NCBI RefSeq assembly: GCF_024345375.1
Contig: NZ_JAGQAZ010000002.1
Span: 124,001-188,000 of the forward strand
From: Cyanobium sp. WAJ14-Wanaka
GTDB lineage: Bacteria > Cyanobacteriota > Cyanobacteriia > PCC-6307 > Cyanobiaceae
Direction of reading: 5' to 3'
DNA: 64,000 bases
The notes beneath the pieces are model-generated. The model made no database searches, was not told the origin of the DNA, and saw only the letters and a program-made list of their open reading frames with translations. Each line of letters starts with the position of its first letter. The first letter of the stretch is position 1. The position numbers were made by a program, and so were the translations under genes. Shown here piece by piece: positions 61,694-64,000 of the stretch.

Positions 61694-62260
61694 CTAAGCC
61701 GCCGCCTCAAATTCCAATAGGCAGCTGGGATGCCAACGGCCGCCGTGGAAGCGCTCGCAACAGAGCTTGCAGGCCAAACCACTGACACGCCGTTGGTAGG
61801 GGGCCTGGATCCCACAGCTGGGACAACGGGCCAACCAGCGGCTTGAGCGGGCAGGAACCGGATAACGGTGGCGCACACTCACCTGGAAAACATCCTGAAG
61901 TGCATTGATCGCCCCCATTCGCCTGCGGAATTCGGGGCCATGGACCTCCTGGGCGCCCAGCACCCGGTCCACCCAGGCGTGGATCATTTCGTGGCAGAGG
62001 GTGCTCAAGGTGGCCTCCCTCGGTAGGGGCTCGAGCAGGGGCCGCGAGAGCACGATCTCGCAGAGATCACTGCCATCGGCGTGGCGACCCCTTCGATAGA
62101 GGCCCGCGGTGCGGCTGAGGCGGCCATCACTCCAGCGCACCTCCACCATCGGCAGCCCTTTCGGGGCCAGGCTGCCTTCGAAGTGTTCCCGATTGAGCCG
62201 GTGGAACAGGGGCAGCAGCGGCTCGAGGGGCACCTGGCAGCAGCCAATACACCGCTGCAT
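61694..62260 (-). CDS. SprT-like zinc metalloprotease
   Basis: 188 residues from ATG 62260. SprT domain with LCHEMIHAWVDRVLGAQEVHGPEFRRR (two parts), the HExxH-type active-site pair, and a C-terminal zinc ribbon CPSCG and CKLCC. Related eukaryotic Spartan proteins degrade DNA-protein crosslinks; the bacterial role is less clear. Start chosen because the longer frame to 62341 overlaps the divergent gene. Confidence 0.9.
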   Translation of the reverse strand: MQRCIGCCQVPLEPLLPLFHRLNREHFEGSLAPKGLPMVEVRWSDGRLSRTAGLYRRGRHADGSDLCEIVLSRPLLEPLPREATLSTLCHEMIHAWVDRVLGAQEVHGPEFRRRMGAINALQDVFQVSVRHRYPVPARSSRWLARCPSCGIQAPYQRRVSGLACKLCCERFHGGRWHPSCLLEFEAAA

Positions 62261-62340
62261 TGTGGCCGGTGCCGACGCCAGGACCAAAAGTTGAGGGTCG
62301 TCGGTCAGACTCTGGATCTCACAGCAAAGCGACAAACGCA

Positions 62341-62760
62341 ATGGATTGGGGTGTGACCCGCGAAATCGGCTCGAAGGCCCTACTGGCCGGCGCTGGTTCC
62401 CTGCTCCTCTACTGGACCGTCAATGCGGTGAAGTTGGTGCTCAGCGCCCGCGGCATCAACCCATTGATCAAGCAGTTCTTCACCCAGGTGGCCAGTGGCC
62501 AGGTGGATGGGGCCTACCTGCTCACCACCAAGAACTACCGCTCCCACGTCAACCGCCAGCAATTCATCCGCTTCCTGGCTGGCCTGCAGCTCAACAAATA
62601 CCGCAACCTCAAATCGGGTCGGCCCCGGATCGAGGACGGCCTAATCATGCTGACGGTGAAGCTCAAATCCGACGGCAGCGAGGAGTTGCCCCTCGACTTC
62701 ACCTTCACGAAGGTGGAGGAGCAGTGGCGGGTTGATCGCATCACCAAGATGGCCGCCTGA
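62341..62760 (+). CDS. Small membrane-anchored protein before ligA, function unknown
   Basis: 139 residues from ATG 62341. N-terminal membrane helix about residues 12-33 (ALLAGAGSLLLYWTVNAVKL), followed by a domain with an alpha-beta look: QFFTQVASGQVDGAYLLTT, NRQQFIRFLAGLQLNKYR and PLDFTFTKVEEQWRVDRI. The pattern resembles small NTF2-like domains. Nine bp before ligA, same direction. Family not named. Confidence 0.75.
   Translation: MDWGVTREIGSKALLAGAGSLLLYWTVNAVKLVLSARGINPLIKQFFTQVASGQVDGAYLLTTKNYRSHVNRQQFIRFLAGLQLNKYRNLKSGRPRIEDGLIMLTVKLKSDGSEELPLDFTFTKVEEQWRVDRITKMAA

Positions 62761-64000
<1,240 letters not shown>

Noticed and set aside
61588-61878. 96-codon reverse frame as a full gene
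   Set aside because: Its first two thirds overlap the well-supported SprT zinc ribbon in another frame; only the last 31 codons fall in a free gap.

Overview
The window looks like chromosomal DNA from a GC-rich picocyanobacterium of the Synechococcus/Cyanobium clade. The evidence is the gene order eno - clpB2 - secE - nusG - rplK - rplA - rplJ - rplL, a flavodiiron pair of the Flv3/Flv1 type, biosynthetic arginine decarboxylase, ArgJ, cyanobacterial acyl-lipid desaturases, NAD-dependent DNA ligase and many short, tightly packed conserved genes known mainly from cyanobacteria. I saw no rRNA, tRNA, transposase, phage gene or CRISPR array. pyrD (left) and ligA (right) run off the edges.

Left third (1-30700). 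Pyrimidine synthesis (pyrD) and RNase HI are followed by the reverse-strand transcription/translation block rplL-rplJ-rplA-rplK-nusG-secE-clpB2-gloA, with eno diverging from it. Next is a coupled four-gene operon ending in an ABC1/UbiB-type kinase. Housekeeping genes follow: argJ, coaE, gatB, thiO, ndk, speA and alaS. An unusual membrane iron-sulfur protein with a C-terminal cyclic-nucleotide-binding domain lies between speA and alaS. A forward cluster of a SNF2 helicase, a SWIM zinc-finger protein and a MEKHLA-domain protein closes this part. The gap between rnhA and rplL (1879-2205) holds a well-structured candidate small RNA with its own terminator. Its 5' part is the exact complement of the conserved core of the cyanobacterial RNA Yfr1.

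Middle (30690-49680). A type I secretion operon (PpiC isomerase, HetC-like ABC exporter, HlyD adaptor) is visibly AT-richer than its surroundings. It is followed by hsp20, flv3-flv1, the glycine cleavage genes gcvH-gcvP with a PLP enzyme, and two paralogous desaturases that flank a probable DNA-binding protein. rplI and dnaB end this part.

Right third (49720-64000). An AT-richer surface-polysaccharide region has five GT4-type glycosyltransferases, one GT2 and an O-antigen-ligase-like membrane protein. It is split by mnmG and a pilus/secretion-like HR-domain protein. GC-rich genes then return: a chorismate-lyase-like protein, two unknown proteins, a tiny ORF, a SprT-like metalloprotease and ligA.

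The strongest leads for something undescribed are the candidate RNA at 1985-2086, the polyferredoxin/cNMP fusion at 20553-23165, the HetC-like exporter operon with a degenerate peptidase domain at 30693-35513, and the desaturase/regulator/palindrome arrangement at 44950-47661.
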